32,404 nucleotides of DNA from JBDLRH01 sp039800165 (GTDB lineage Bacteria > Pseudomonadota > Gammaproteobacteria > Burkholderiales > Burkholderiaceae_C), in NCBI GenBank assembly GCA_039800165.1, contig JBDLRH010000088.1, positions 1 to 32,404 on the forward strand, written 5' to 3'. Shown in pieces: positions 1 to 7,655 of the stretch (position 1 is its first letter; the number at the start of each line of letters is the position of its first letter). Made by a program: the position numbers and the translations under genes. The notes under the pieces are model-generated. The model was not told the DNA's origin. It made no database searches and was given only the letters and a program-made list of their open reading frames with translations.

Positions 1-847
1 AATCGATCACACCGGCAGCGCGCAGCTTGCCCACATCATCGGTCTTGAGCTGGTTCATCACATCGACAGTGCGCTGGATGGTGCGGCTCACGCCGGACTC
101 GCCCACAAACATGTGGTGCGCTTCTTCGGTCAGCATGAACTTGGTGGTGCGGGCCAAGGGGTCGAACGCGGATTCGGCCAAAGCACACAGTTGGAACTTG
201 CCGTCACGGTCGGTGAAGTAAGTGAACATGAAGAAGCTCAACCAGTCGGGTGTCTTCTCGTTGAAGGCCTGCAGGATGCGGGGGTTGTCTTCCTGACCCG
301 AACGGCGCTGCAGCAGCGCGTCGGCTTCCTCGCGGCCGTCACGGCCAAAGTGCTTGTGCAGCAGGTAGACCATGGCCCACAGGTGGCGGCCTTCTTCCAC
401 GTTGATCTGGAACAGGTTGCGCAGGTCGTACATGCTGGGCGCGGTCTGGCCCAGGTGACGCTGCTGCTCGACCGATGCCGGCTCGGTGTCGCCCTGCGTC
501 ACGATGATGCGGCGCAGGTTGGCACGGTATTCGCCGGGCACGTCGTTCCAGGCGTTTTCGCCCAGGTGGTCACCGAAGTGGATCTTGCGGTCGGCTTCAC
601 CGGGGTTCAGGAAGATGCCCCAGCGGTAGTCGCGCATCTTCACATGGCCGAACTGGGCCCAGCCCTGCGGGTCCACGCTGACGGCGGTACGCAGGTAGAC
701 GCTGGCATCGGTGGTGCCCTCGGGGCCCATGTCGTCCCACCAGTTGATGAAGTCGGGTTGCCAGCTCTCGAGCGCGCGCTGCAGCGTGCGGTCTTCGCTG
801 AGGTTGACGTTGTTGGGGATCTTCTCGCTGTAGTTGATGCCGGACAT
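1..847 (-). CDS. boxB: Benzoyl-CoA 2,3-epoxidase (oxygenase) subunit BoxB, C-terminus cut by window edge
   Basis: BoxB is the diiron oxygenase that, with the reductase BoxA, turns benzoyl-CoA into 2,3-epoxybenzoyl-CoA in the cytoplasm using O2 and NADPH; it is the first step of the aerobic box pathway. The 282 residues present begin MSGINYSEKIPNN, and the open frame runs off the left edge, so roughly the last 40% of a family of about 470 residues is missing. Two diiron-type EExxH motifs are visible: EEGRH at residues 151-155 and EEAHH at 241-245. The ATG at 847 is preceded by a TGGAGA ribosome-binding site. It lies 137 bp downstream of boxC on the same strand, probably in one transcript. boxA would be expected beyond position 1. 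The family call is firm. Confidence 0.96.
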   Translation of the reverse strand, partial: MSGINYSEKIPNNVNLSEDRTLQRALESWQPDFINWWDDMGPEGTTDASVYLRTAVSVDPQGWAQFGHVKMRDYRWGIFLNPGEADRKIHFGDHLGENAWNDVPGEYRANLRRIIVTQGDTEPASVEQQRHLGQTAPSMYDLRNLFQINVEEGRHLWAMVYLLHKHFGRDGREEADALLQRRSGQEDNPRILQAFNEKTPDWLSFFMFTYFTDRDGKFQLCALAESAFDPLARTTKFMLTEEAHHMFVGESGVSRTIQRTVDVMNQLKTDDVGKLRAAGVID

Positions 848-984
848 GTCGGTCTCCAGTCAGAAACAAAAAGCGGTGATGGATGTTCGGTTGCGGCGCG
901 TCACCTGAACGCGCGCCGCACAACATGGATCAGTTGTGGACAGAGCTTCCTCGCTGTGCTCGGTCGGTCTGTCCCGCAAGGTCC

Positions 985-2643
985 TCAGACCCGGTTCCAG
1001 TCGAAGGCAGCCTTGTCGCCCTTGCCATAGACCTTCAGCGCACCCTTGTCGCCCACCGCGTTCGGACGCTGGAAGATCCAGTTCTGCCAGGCGGTCAGTC
1101 GGCCGAACACGCGGGTCACCATGTTCTCCTTGCCGTTGAAGCGCAGGTTGGCTTCCATGCCGGTCAGGGCATCCGGGCTCATCGCCACGCGCTCTTCGAT
1201 GGCGATGCGCACTTCGTCGGCCCAGTCGATGTCGTCGGGGTTGCTGGTGTTCAGGCCGAGCTTGAAGGCCTCATCGGCGTCGAGCGGCTTGCCCACCACG
1301 GCGCGCACCGCATCGAGTGCCGGCTGCTCGCCGTAGAAGCGGCGCTGCAGGCGGCTTTCGTCGGTGGCCATCGGGTAGGTGCCGAAGTTCAGCTCGCCCA
1401 CGGTGATGGCCGGCGCCTTCTCGGGGCTGTCCGGCAGGGCCAGGTGATAGATGCGGTCGCAGGCCAGCGCCATCTCGAGGAAGGTACCGGCGAAGCACGA
1501 GCCCTCTTCAATCAGCGCGAACAGGCTGCGCGAGGACACGTCGATGCGGCTGAAGGTGCGGCGCAGCAGGCCGATGGTTTCGCGCACCAGCCAGTGGCCC
1601 TGATGTGCGGCCAGCGTGGCGTCCATCGCCAGCACGGCAGCGGCGTCGCCCGAGGTCTTGATCAGCCAGGTGCCGATGTCGAGCTCGTTGGTGCGCATGT
1701 GCAGGATCGCGTCTTCGAGTTCGCGCGCCATCTGCAGCGGGTACCAGTTGGCGCCTGCGGCCTCGATGCCGGCGATGTCGGTCGGCTGGGCGCCGGTGGG
1801 AGACTTCACCGTGAAGGTGGCGGTGCGCTTGGCGCGGTCGATGTCGACCGTCACGTTGGTGTAGACCACGCGGTCAGCTTCGATGCTGCGGTTCAGCGGA
1901 GTCAGCGTCACGCCCTTGCCGTTGGCCGGGCGGTCGCTCTTCTCGGCCAGCTGCAGCGCGCGCTCTTGCACCTTGGCGGCAAACACCGCCGGCTTGGCGA
2001 TGTCGTCCACCAGGCGCCAGTCCTTGGCCTTCTGGCCGCGCACGCCTTCGTTGGTGGTGCAAAAGATGTCGGCCAGGTCGTGGCGCACCTTGCGCTTGTC
2101 GGTCACGCGGGTCAGGCCGCCGGTTCCGGGCAGCACGCCGAGCAGCGGTACTTCGGGCAGGCTCACCGCGCTGGAGCGGTCGTCAATCAGGATGATCTCG
2201 TCGCACGACAGGGCAAGCTCGTAGCCGCCGCCGGCGCAGGCGCCGTTGACGGCCGCCAGGAACTTCAGGCCGCTGAAGCGGCTGGAGTCTTCCAGGCCGT
2301 TGCGGGTTTCGTTGGTGAACTTGCAGAAGTTCACCTTCCAGGCGTGGCTCGAAACGCCCAGCATGAAGATGTTGGCGCCCGAGCAGAACACCTTGTCCTT
2401 CAGCGAGGTGACCACCACCGTGCGCACTTCGGGGTGCTCGAAGCGGATGCGGTTGATCGCGTCGTTCAGTTCGATGTCCACGCCGAGGTCGTAGCTGTTG
2501 AGCTTGAGCTTGTAGCCCGGGCGCAGGCCGGCGTTCTCGTCAAAGTCGGCGGCCAGCGTGGCCACCGGGCCGTTGAAGGTCAGCTTCCAGTGGTGGTACT
2601 GGGACGGGTGGGTCTGATAGTCAACCGTGGTCGGGGTGGTCAT
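985..2643 (-). CDS. boxC: Benzoyl-CoA-dihydrodiol lyase (2,3-epoxybenzoyl-CoA dihydrolase) BoxC
   Basis: BoxC opens the ring of 2,3-epoxybenzoyl-CoA by hydrolysis, giving 3,4-dehydroadipyl-CoA semialdehyde and formate. The product is 552 residues, the usual BoxC length, about twice a normal crotonase because it holds two crotonase-fold modules. The first carries CSGANIFMLG near residue 88 and CAGGGYELALSCDE near residues 130-145; the second carries EEGSCFAGTFLEMALACDR in its C-terminal half. The ATG at 2643 has a CGGAGAC ribosome-binding site, nearly the same as that of boxB. A strong promoter lies about 100 bp upstream (2745-2774). boxB follows on the same strand and boxR precedes it. Confidence 0.97.
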   Translation of the reverse strand: MTTPTTVDYQTHPSQYHHWKLTFNGPVATLAADFDENAGLRPGYKLKLNSYDLGVDIELNDAINRIRFEHPEVRTVVVTSLKDKVFCSGANIFMLGVSSHAWKVNFCKFTNETRNGLEDSSRFSGLKFLAAVNGACAGGGYELALSCDEIILIDDRSSAVSLPEVPLLGVLPGTGGLTRVTDKRKVRHDLADIFCTTNEGVRGQKAKDWRLVDDIAKPAVFAAKVQERALQLAEKSDRPANGKGVTLTPLNRSIEADRVVYTNVTVDIDRAKRTATFTVKSPTGAQPTDIAGIEAAGANWYPLQMARELEDAILHMRTNELDIGTWLIKTSGDAAAVLAMDATLAAHQGHWLVRETIGLLRRTFSRIDVSSRSLFALIEEGSCFAGTFLEMALACDRIYHLALPDSPEKAPAITVGELNFGTYPMATDESRLQRRFYGEQPALDAVRAVVGKPLDADEAFKLGLNTSNPDDIDWADEVRIAIEERVAMSPDALTGMEANLRFNGKENMVTRVFGRLTAWQNWIFQRPNAVGDKGALKVYGKGDKAAFDWNRV

Positions 2644-2744
2644 GTCTGTCTCCGGGTGCAGTGGCTGTTTGATGGTCGGGCTAGGTCGGTCTTCGCTGCA
2701 ATCGAGTTCATGGGCATGGAGCCCTTCCCGACCGCATGAGACGC

Positions 2745-2787
2745 ATCATAGTGCACTTCAAAAAACCGCGTCAAGCACTTTTATGCA
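2745..2787 (-). promoter_or_regulatory. boxCB promoter with candidate BoxR operator (TGCA elements)
   Basis: On the minus strand TTGACG (2774-2769), an 18-base spacer and TATGAT (2750-2745) form a near-consensus sigma70 promoter reading into boxC. A GTGCAC palindrome (2751-2756) abuts the -10, and an ATGCAT palindrome (2783-2788) lies just upstream of the -35. The hexamer GCACTT occurs twice with a 22-bp period (2753 and 2775), about two helical turns. BzdR/BoxR-type regulators of Azoarcus are known, as I recall, to bind TGCA-containing operators, so BoxR repression relieved by benzoyl-CoA is the likely control. The promoter match is seen in the sequence; the operator is inference. Confidence 0.72.
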
Positions 2788-2809
2788 TGTTTGATAGAAA
2801 CAGAGTGTA

Positions 2810-3739
2810 TCAAGCGGGCAGCTTCAGCGCATCACGGATCATGTGGCGAAGCGCCCGGAAAGTCTGCTCCAGCGGTTGTGCGCTGGTGTTGAGGGTGAAG
2901 TCGGCCTTCGAGTAGAACGCCGCACGACCCGCGAGGATGCCGCGCAGGTCATCCATCGCCTCGCGGCTGGCGGCCATCGGGCGCATGTCACCCTGGGCAA
3001 TCACCCGCGTCATGTGGTCTTCCGCCTCGGCCTGCAACCACACCGAGGTGCAGTGCGACAGCAGCTCATTGAAGGTGGCGGCATCCGACACCAGGCCGCC
3101 GGGGGTGGCGATCACCGCCTCGGGATGGATCTGGATGGCTTCCTCGAGCGCACGCCGCTCGTAGCGGCGGTACGCGTTCACGCCGTACAGCGCCTGGATC
3201 TCGGCGATGCTGCAGCCGGCGAACTTCTCGATCTCGCGGCTGAGTTCCACGAACGGGAAGCCCAGGTCATCGGCCAGCATCTGGCCCAGCGTGGTCTTGC
3301 CGGCGCCCCGCAGCCCGATCAGCGCGATGCGGCTGCTGCGCTGGGCACTGCCGGTGCTGCCCAGCAGGTCGCCGACGACGGTGCGCACGCGACGCAGCGT
3401 GGGCTCGTCGCAGCGGCCCAGCAACTCGCGCAGCATCAGCCACTCGGGGTTGGAGGTGGTGACGTCGCCCAGCAATTCGGCCAGCGGCGCCTGCAGGGCC
3501 TGCGCCACCTGGTGCAGCACCAGGATCGATGCGTTGCCCAGCCCGTATTCCAGGTTGGCGAGGTGCCGCTCGGACACACCCGCGGCTGTGGCCAGCGACT
3601 TGCGCGTCATGCCGCGCCGGCGGCGCAGGTCGCGCACCCGATCGCCAAGGGCCACCAGCAACGGGTCCTTCGGCTTGTCGCCGTCGTGATCCGGAGTGGA
3701 GGTGGATTGATGCACTATAGCGCTTACCATGGCGTCCAT
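2810..3739 (-). CDS. boxR: BoxR: XRE-family regulator with shikimate-kinase-like CoA-sensing domain
   Basis: BoxR represses box genes and senses benzoyl-CoA. The N-terminal XRE helix-turn-helix spans about residues 29-80 (RRGMTRKSLATAAGVSERHL). A linker joins it to a shikimate-kinase-like C-terminal domain with a P-loop, GLRGAGKTT, near residues 140-150. This architecture is diagnostic of BoxR/BzdR. The reading frame is open up to an ATG at 3802, but that codon lies upstream of a good promoter (TTGCCA-N17-TATCGT, 3790-3762). Translation therefore more likely starts at 3739 or 3730, giving about 309 residues; neither has an obvious ribosome-binding site, and a GTG at 3718 is possible. It precedes boxC on the same strand and diverges from boxD. 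Confidence 0.9.
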   Translation of the reverse strand: MDAMVSAIVHQSTSTPDHDGDKPKDPLLVALGDRVRDLRRRRGMTRKSLATAAGVSERHLANLEYGLGNASILVLHQVAQALQAPLAELLGDVTTSNPEWLMLRELLGRCDEPTLRRVRTVVGDLLGSTGSAQRSSRIALIGLRGAGKTTLGQMLADDLGFPFVELSREIEKFAGCSIAEIQALYGVNAYRRYERRALEEAIQIHPEAVIATPGGLVSDAATFNELLSHCTSVWLQAEAEDHMTRVIAQGDMRPMAASREAMDDLRGILAGRAAFYSKADFTLNTSAQPLEQTFRALRHMIRDALKLPA

Positions 3740-3761
3740 GCGTTTTGGCCGAGGAACAGGC

Positions 3762-3790
3762 ACGATACTGCATCTCTGTTCCACTGGCAA
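3762..3790 (-). promoter_or_regulatory. boxR promoter with TGCA element in the boxR-boxD divergent region
   Basis: Minus strand TTGCCA (3790-3785), a 17-base spacer and TATCGT (3767-3762) form a good sigma70 promoter for boxR. A TGCA (3769-3772) lies one base before the -10, the same placement as at the boxC promoter. On the plus strand a weaker -10-like GATACT (3764-3769) overlaps the same bases and could serve boxD, so one bound regulator could block both directions. A further TGCACTATAG lies at 3711-3720 inside the boxR start region. The boxD promoter is uncertain because no good -35 is visible. Confidence 0.58.
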
Positions 3791-3832
3791 GTTGAAGGGC
3801 ATGCGTCACAACGATCAAGAAAGGCAACTGAG

Positions 3833-5413
3833 ATGAGCGAACTTCTGGGCAACTTCTGGGCGGGCCGTTGGCAGACCGGTACCGGCGCGGGCACCGCGCT
3901 GCTGGACCCGGTGCTGGGCTCCGAACTCGTGCGCGTGGATGCGACCGGGCTGGACCTGGCCGCCGGCTTTGCCTTTGCGCGAGAGCAGGGCGGCGCTGCG
4001 CTGCGAGCGATGACCTACACTCAGCGCGGCGCGATGCTCGGCGCCGTGGTCAAGGTGCTGCAGTCGCACCGCGATGCGTACTACGACATCGCCACCGCCA
4101 ACAGCGGCACCGTCAAGAGCGATTCGGGCATCGACATCGACGGCGGCATCTACACGCTGGGCGTGTACGCCAGGATGGGCGACACGCTCGGGGACCGCCA
4201 CTTCCTGCTGGACGGCGAGGCCGCCCGCCTGGGCAAGGAGCCGCTGTTCCAGTCGCAGCACGTGATGGTGCCCACACGGGGTGTGGCGCTGTTCATCAAC
4301 GCCTTCAACTTCCCGAGCTGGGGCCTGTGGGAGAAGGCCGCGCCCGCGCTGCTGTCGGGCGTGCCGGTGATCATCAAGCCTGCCACCTCCACCGCCTGGC
4401 TGACCCAGCGCATGGTGAAAGACGTGGTCGATGCCGGCGTGCTGCCTGCGGGCGCGCTGTCGGTCATCTGCGGCAGCTCGGCCGGGCTGATGGACCAGCT
4501 GCAGCCCTTTGATGTGGTGTCGTTCACCGGCTCGGCCGACACCGCGCGGGTCATCCGCTCGCATCCCGCGGTGGCCGAGCGCTCGGTGCGGGTGAACATC
4601 GAGGCTGACAGCATCAACTCGGCGTTGATGCTCGAGTCCGTCGCGCCAGGCACCGAGGCCTTTGACCTGATGGTCAAGGAGGTGGCACGCGAGATGACGA
4701 TCAAGTCAGGCCAGAAGTGCACCGCCATCCGCCGCGTGTTCGTGCCACAGGCGCATTACGACGCGGCCGCGCAGGCCATCTCGGCGCGCCTGGCGAAGAC
4801 GACCGTGGGCAACCCGCGCAATGAATCGGTGCGCATGGGCTCGCTGGTCAGCCGCGCGCAGTTCAACGCGGTGCAGCAAGGCCTGGTGCAGCTCAAGGCG
4901 CACACACAGACACTGCATGACGGCGCTGCACATGCGCTGGTGGATGCCGACGCCGGCGTGGCCTGCTGTCTTGGCCCGACGCTGCTGGGCACGCGCGATG
5001 CGGACGGCACCGCACTGGTCCACGACATGGAGGTGTTCGGCCCGGTGTCAACCCTGTTGCCCTACCGCGACGCGGCGCACGCGTTGCATCTCATCCGGCG
5101 CGGGCAGGGGTCGCTGGTGGCATCGGTGTACGGCAGCGACACGCAGGCGCTGTCGCATGCTGCTGCCGAACTGGCCGACAGCCACGGCCGCGTACACGTG
5201 ATTTCGCCCGATGTGGCGGCGCTGCACAGCGGGCATGGCAACGTCATGCCGCAGTCGCTGCATGGCGGCCCGGGCCGCGCCGGCGGTGGCGAAGAGCTCG
5301 GCGGCGCGCGTGCGCTGAACTTCTACCACCGTCGCGCAGCGGTGCAGGCCAGTACCGCGGTGCTGTCGCATCTGCAGCCGCATTCACAGCCGCATTCACA
5401 GCCGCAGGCATGA
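3833..5413 (+). CDS. boxD: 3,4-dehydroadipyl-CoA semialdehyde dehydrogenase BoxD
   Basis: BoxD oxidises the ring-opened semialdehyde to cis-3,4-dehydroadipyl-CoA with NADP+, the step after BoxC. The 526-residue product is an aldehyde dehydrogenase of the PaaZ-N/BoxD branch: cofactor-domain motif NAFNFPSWGLWEKAAPAL, Glu257 in NIEADSIN, and the catalytic Cys296 in SGQKCTAIRR. The frame is open far upstream, but that extension is antisense to boxR. The ATG at 3833 begins MSELLGNFWAGRW as in the family and has an AAGAAAGG ribosome-binding site. The C-terminus ends in a short His-Ser-Gln-Pro repeat coded by a 12-bp tandem repeat. It diverges from boxR. The identification rests on family resemblance and box context. 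Confidence 0.93.
   Translation: MSELLGNFWAGRWQTGTGAGTALLDPVLGSELVRVDATGLDLAAGFAFAREQGGAALRAMTYTQRGAMLGAVVKVLQSHRDAYYDIATANSGTVKSDSGIDIDGGIYTLGVYARMGDTLGDRHFLLDGEAARLGKEPLFQSQHVMVPTRGVALFINAFNFPSWGLWEKAAPALLSGVPVIIKPATSTAWLTQRMVKDVVDAGVLPAGALSVICGSSAGLMDQLQPFDVVSFTGSADTARVIRSHPAVAERSVRVNIEADSINSALMLESVAPGTEAFDLMVKEVAREMTIKSGQKCTAIRRVFVPQAHYDAAAQAISARLAKTTVGNPRNESVRMGSLVSRAQFNAVQQGLVQLKAHTQTLHDGAAHALVDADAGVACCLGPTLLGTRDADGTALVHDMEVFGPVSTLLPYRDAAHALHLIRRGQGSLVASVYGSDTQALSHAAAELADSHGRVHVISPDVAALHSGHGNVMPQSLHGGPGRAGGGEELGGARALNFYHRRAAVQASTAVLSHLQPHSQPHSQPQA
5375..5406 (+). repeat. 12-bp tandem repeat at the boxD 3' end
   Basis: CAGCCGCATTCA occurs twice back to back (5375-5386 and 5387-5398), followed by a partial third copy CAGCCGCA. 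It encodes the last residues of BoxD (HSQP units) and stops just before the stop codon, so slippage here would change only the tail length. Confidence 0.85.
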
Positions 5414-5442
5414 AAGCCTGCCGTTCGCGACACCCCCGTCGG

Positions 5443-5448
5443 TAGAAT
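5443..5448 (+). promoter_or_regulatory. Candidate -10 element of the tRNA-Pro/tRNA-Arg transcript
   Basis: TAGAAT lies 11 bases before the mature tRNA-Pro end, in the usual place for a tRNA promoter. The -35 region (around 5420, TGCCGTT) is a weak match. The two tRNAs probably form one transcript starting near 5455. Confidence 0.45.
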
Positions 5449-5459
5449 GCAAATCTCGT

Positions 5460-5536
<77 letters not shown>

Positions 5537-5538
5537 TG

Positions 5539-5615
5539 CTGCCCGTAGCTCAGCTGGATAGAGCAACAGCCTTCTAAGCTGTGGGTCGGGGGTTCGATTC
5601 CCTCCGGGCAGGCCA
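5539..5615 (+). tRNA. tRNA-Arg (anticodon TCT)
   Basis: A 77-base cloverleaf: acceptor stem CTGCCCG pairs with CGGGCAG, discriminator G, encoded CCA at 5613-5615. The anticodon stem-loop ACAGC-CTTCTAA-GCTGT gives anticodon TCT (AGA codons, with AGG by wobble). It is probably co-transcribed with tRNA-Pro. Confidence 0.97.
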
Positions 5616-5818
5616 GCGGCTGCGCCCAAGCCAGGGCGATGTGACGCTGCGGTGTCTGCGCGGGTGCCGGGCTGACCATGTCGCTCAAGAGACACATCCT
5701 GCGCGGTTTGGCGCCGTTGTTTCACCTTGAAACTGGACGGTCGGTCTTCGCTGTCGGACATTTCCCGGTCGGGCGCTGGCATTTGTCGTACAGCGCCGCT
5801 TCGACAAGCCGTTCCATC

Positions 5819-6913
5819 ATGAGGGTCTGGGATTCGATCGATGCAGAGTTCCTGCGCCACGCGCGGGATTCGCGCGCGCTCGATCGCACCCAGCTCGCCC
5901 GCATGGCCACCGTCTCGATGGCGCAGTTGCGCATGCTCGAGGAGGGCGGCGACTCAGCCTTTTATTCCCCCGCCATCAAGCTCGCGACCGGCAAACGGGT
6001 GCTTGCCAAGATGGGGCTGTCCTTGCCGGAACACGAGGTGCCTGAGCCGCAAGCGGAGGTGGACGCGCAAGCGCTGACAGCCGTTGGTGTGGAAGCGGGT
6101 GCCGCCGCAGCAGAAGCTGCCCACGCACCGCTTGGCACGCCAGCGATGCCGCAAGCGGCGCCTGCCGAGCCGCGCCGAGCCGCGAAGGGGGCGGTGGCCG
6201 CTGCCGTCGTGGGCGTGGCTGCGTTGGCCACAGGCGTCATGGTGTGGGGCGTTGGTGCGCCCGGTTCCAGTGCGCCGCAGCGCGAGGCGCTGGCCGCAGC
6301 CCCATTGCCTTCAGTCCACCCGATGGCGATGTCAGCGCTTGCGGGCGCCGATGCGCGCGCGACCCAACCCGTGAACCAGGCGGTGCCCATTCGCAACGCC
6401 GATGGCTCCGCACTCACAACTACATTGGCGGCGGCGCAGGCGGCAGGCGCCAGCCGGCCCGGCGAGACGAGTGACACAAACGCGAGGAACCCGAAGAACA
6501 CCGTGAACGCGACAGGGGCGGAAGTGGTCGCCGCCGCGTTGCCCGCCACGGCAGCGCCTGCCGTGCTGGCCGCCGCACGCTCCGAGCCAGCGCCGCGCAG
6601 CGCCTGCGCCTGGACTGCGCAGCCGGCGGTGGTGGACGCGACGCCGCGCGGCAAGCCCGACACCTATGTGCACCTGGTGGCCGAGCGCGACGCCGAAGTC
6701 TGCGTGATGGACGGCCAGCAGCGCGTGGCGCGGGTGCAGCTCAAGGCCGGCGAGCAGCGCAGCGTGCATGGCGCCGGGCCTTGGCACCTGTCGGGCGACC
6801 AGCTCGATCGCGTCAATGTGTTCTTCCGCGGATCGCGGGTGCGTGCACCCGAGCCGGGTGCGCCTTCGCACTGGCTGCTGGTCAGCGCGGTGGCGTCGCC
6901 ACTGCAGCCCTGA
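5819..6913 (+). CDS. RodZ-like membrane protein: degenerate helix-turn-helix, one membrane span, DUF4115-like C-terminus
   Basis: The function is not established. The 364-residue product starts at MRVWDSIDAEFLRHARD; the open frame extends back to 5678, but the residues added there look non-coding. Residues about 1-55 resemble a RodZ-type helix-turn-helix (LDRTQLARMATVSMAQLRMLEEG). Residues about 125-147 form a single membrane helix (AVAAAVVGVAALATGVMVWG). A long Ala-rich, probably periplasmic linker follows, and residues about 275-350 resemble the RodZ C-terminal DUF4115 beta domain (AEVCVMDGQQRVARVQLKAGEQRS). RodZ links MreB to the cell wall, but this protein may be only a distant relative. 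It follows the two tRNAs and meets the glutathione transferase gene tail to tail. Confidence 0.75.
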   Translation: MRVWDSIDAEFLRHARDSRALDRTQLARMATVSMAQLRMLEEGGDSAFYSPAIKLATGKRVLAKMGLSLPEHEVPEPQAEVDAQALTAVGVEAGAAAAEAAHAPLGTPAMPQAAPAEPRRAAKGAVAAAVVGVAALATGVMVWGVGAPGSSAPQREALAAAPLPSVHPMAMSALAGADARATQPVNQAVPIRNADGSALTTTLAAAQAAGASRPGETSDTNARNPKNTVNATGAEVVAAALPATAAPAVLAAARSEPAPRSACAWTAQPAVVDATPRGKPDTYVHLVAERDAEVCVMDGQQRVARVQLKAGEQRSVHGAGPWHLSGDQLDRVNVFFRGSRVRAPEPGAPSHWLLVSAVASPLQP

Positions 6914-6940
6914 GCGCCGCCCCTGCAGCGCTCGCTTCAC

Positions 6941-7645
6941 TCAGCGCCGCTGGTACTGGGCGTTGCCGAACAGCGCTTCGCGCGCCTTGTCATCCACCAG
7001 CGGCTTGCGAAGGTCGGCCAGCACCTGCACACCGCGTTGCACTGCAGGGCGCGCGGCGATGCCGTTGAACCAGCGTTCCACGTTCGGGTAGTCCGACAGC
7101 TGCACGCCCTGGTTCTGCCAGCTGCGCAGCCACGGAAAGGTGGCGATGTCGGCGATGCTGTAGCTGTTGCCGGCGAGGAACTTCGATGCCGCAAGCCGCT
7201 TGTCCATCACGCCATACAGGCGCTTGGCTTCATTGGTGTAGCGGTTGATTGCGTATTCGATCTTCTCCGGCGCGTAGATGCGAAAGTGGTGCGTCTGCCC
7301 GAGCATCGGCCCCACGCCGCCCATCTGGAACATCAGCCACTGCAGCACCTCGAACTTCTGGCGGTCGCCTTTCGGCATCAGCTTGCCGAACTTCGAGGCC
7401 AGGTACACCAGGATCGCCCCCGACTCGAACAGCGCGATCGGCTTGCCGTCGGGCCCGTTCGGGTCAACGATGGCCGGCACCTTGTTGTTCGGGCTGATCT
7501 TCAGGAACTCGGGCTTGAACTGGTCCCCCGTGCCGATGTTGACCGGGATGGCACGCCAGTCGCGCCCGAGGCGCTGGCCGCACTCCTCGAGCATGATGTG
7601 GATCTTGTGGCCGTTGGGCGTGGGCCAGGAGTAGACGTCGATCAT
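6941..7645 (-). CDS. yfcG: Nu-class (YfcG/YghU-type) glutathione S-transferase
   Basis: The 234-residue protein closely follows E. coli YfcG along its length: MIDVYSWPTPNGHKIHIMLEE, ISPNNKVPAIVDPNGPDGKP, LFESGAILVYLASKFGKLMP, GGVGPMLGQTHHFRIYAPE. Nu-class enzymes bind glutathione (or a disulfide of it) through Thr9 and Asn11, both present, and mainly show disulfide-bond reductase or peroxidase activity rather than classical conjugation. The N-terminal thioredoxin fold and all-helical C-terminal domain are both complete. The ATG at 7645 was chosen because the open frame further upstream is the shadow of the acyl-CoA dehydrogenase gene, which ends 10 bp earlier. It is the last gene of the minus-strand run that begins at 13239. 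A role in that pathway is not shown. Confidence 0.92.
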   Translation of the reverse strand: MIDVYSWPTPNGHKIHIMLEECGQRLGRDWRAIPVNIGTGDQFKPEFLKISPNNKVPAIVDPNGPDGKPIALFESGAILVYLASKFGKLMPKGDRQKFEVLQWLMFQMGGVGPMLGQTHHFRIYAPEKIEYAINRYTNEAKRLYGVMDKRLAASKFLAGNSYSIADIATFPWLRSWQNQGVQLSDYPNVERWFNGIAARPAVQRGVQVLADLRKPLVDDKAREALFGNAQYQRR

Positions 7646-7655
7646 GACGGTGACC

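Noticed and set aside
883..2739. 618-codon open frame on the plus strand opposite boxC
   Set aside because: It is exactly antisense to boxC, has His/Val/Gly-rich composition typical of the reverse strand of GC-rich genes, and resembles no family.
2843..3832. N-terminal extension of the boxD frame (330 codons)
   Set aside because: It is antisense to boxR; the BoxD family start, MSELLGNFWAGRW, lies at 3833 with a ribosome-binding site.
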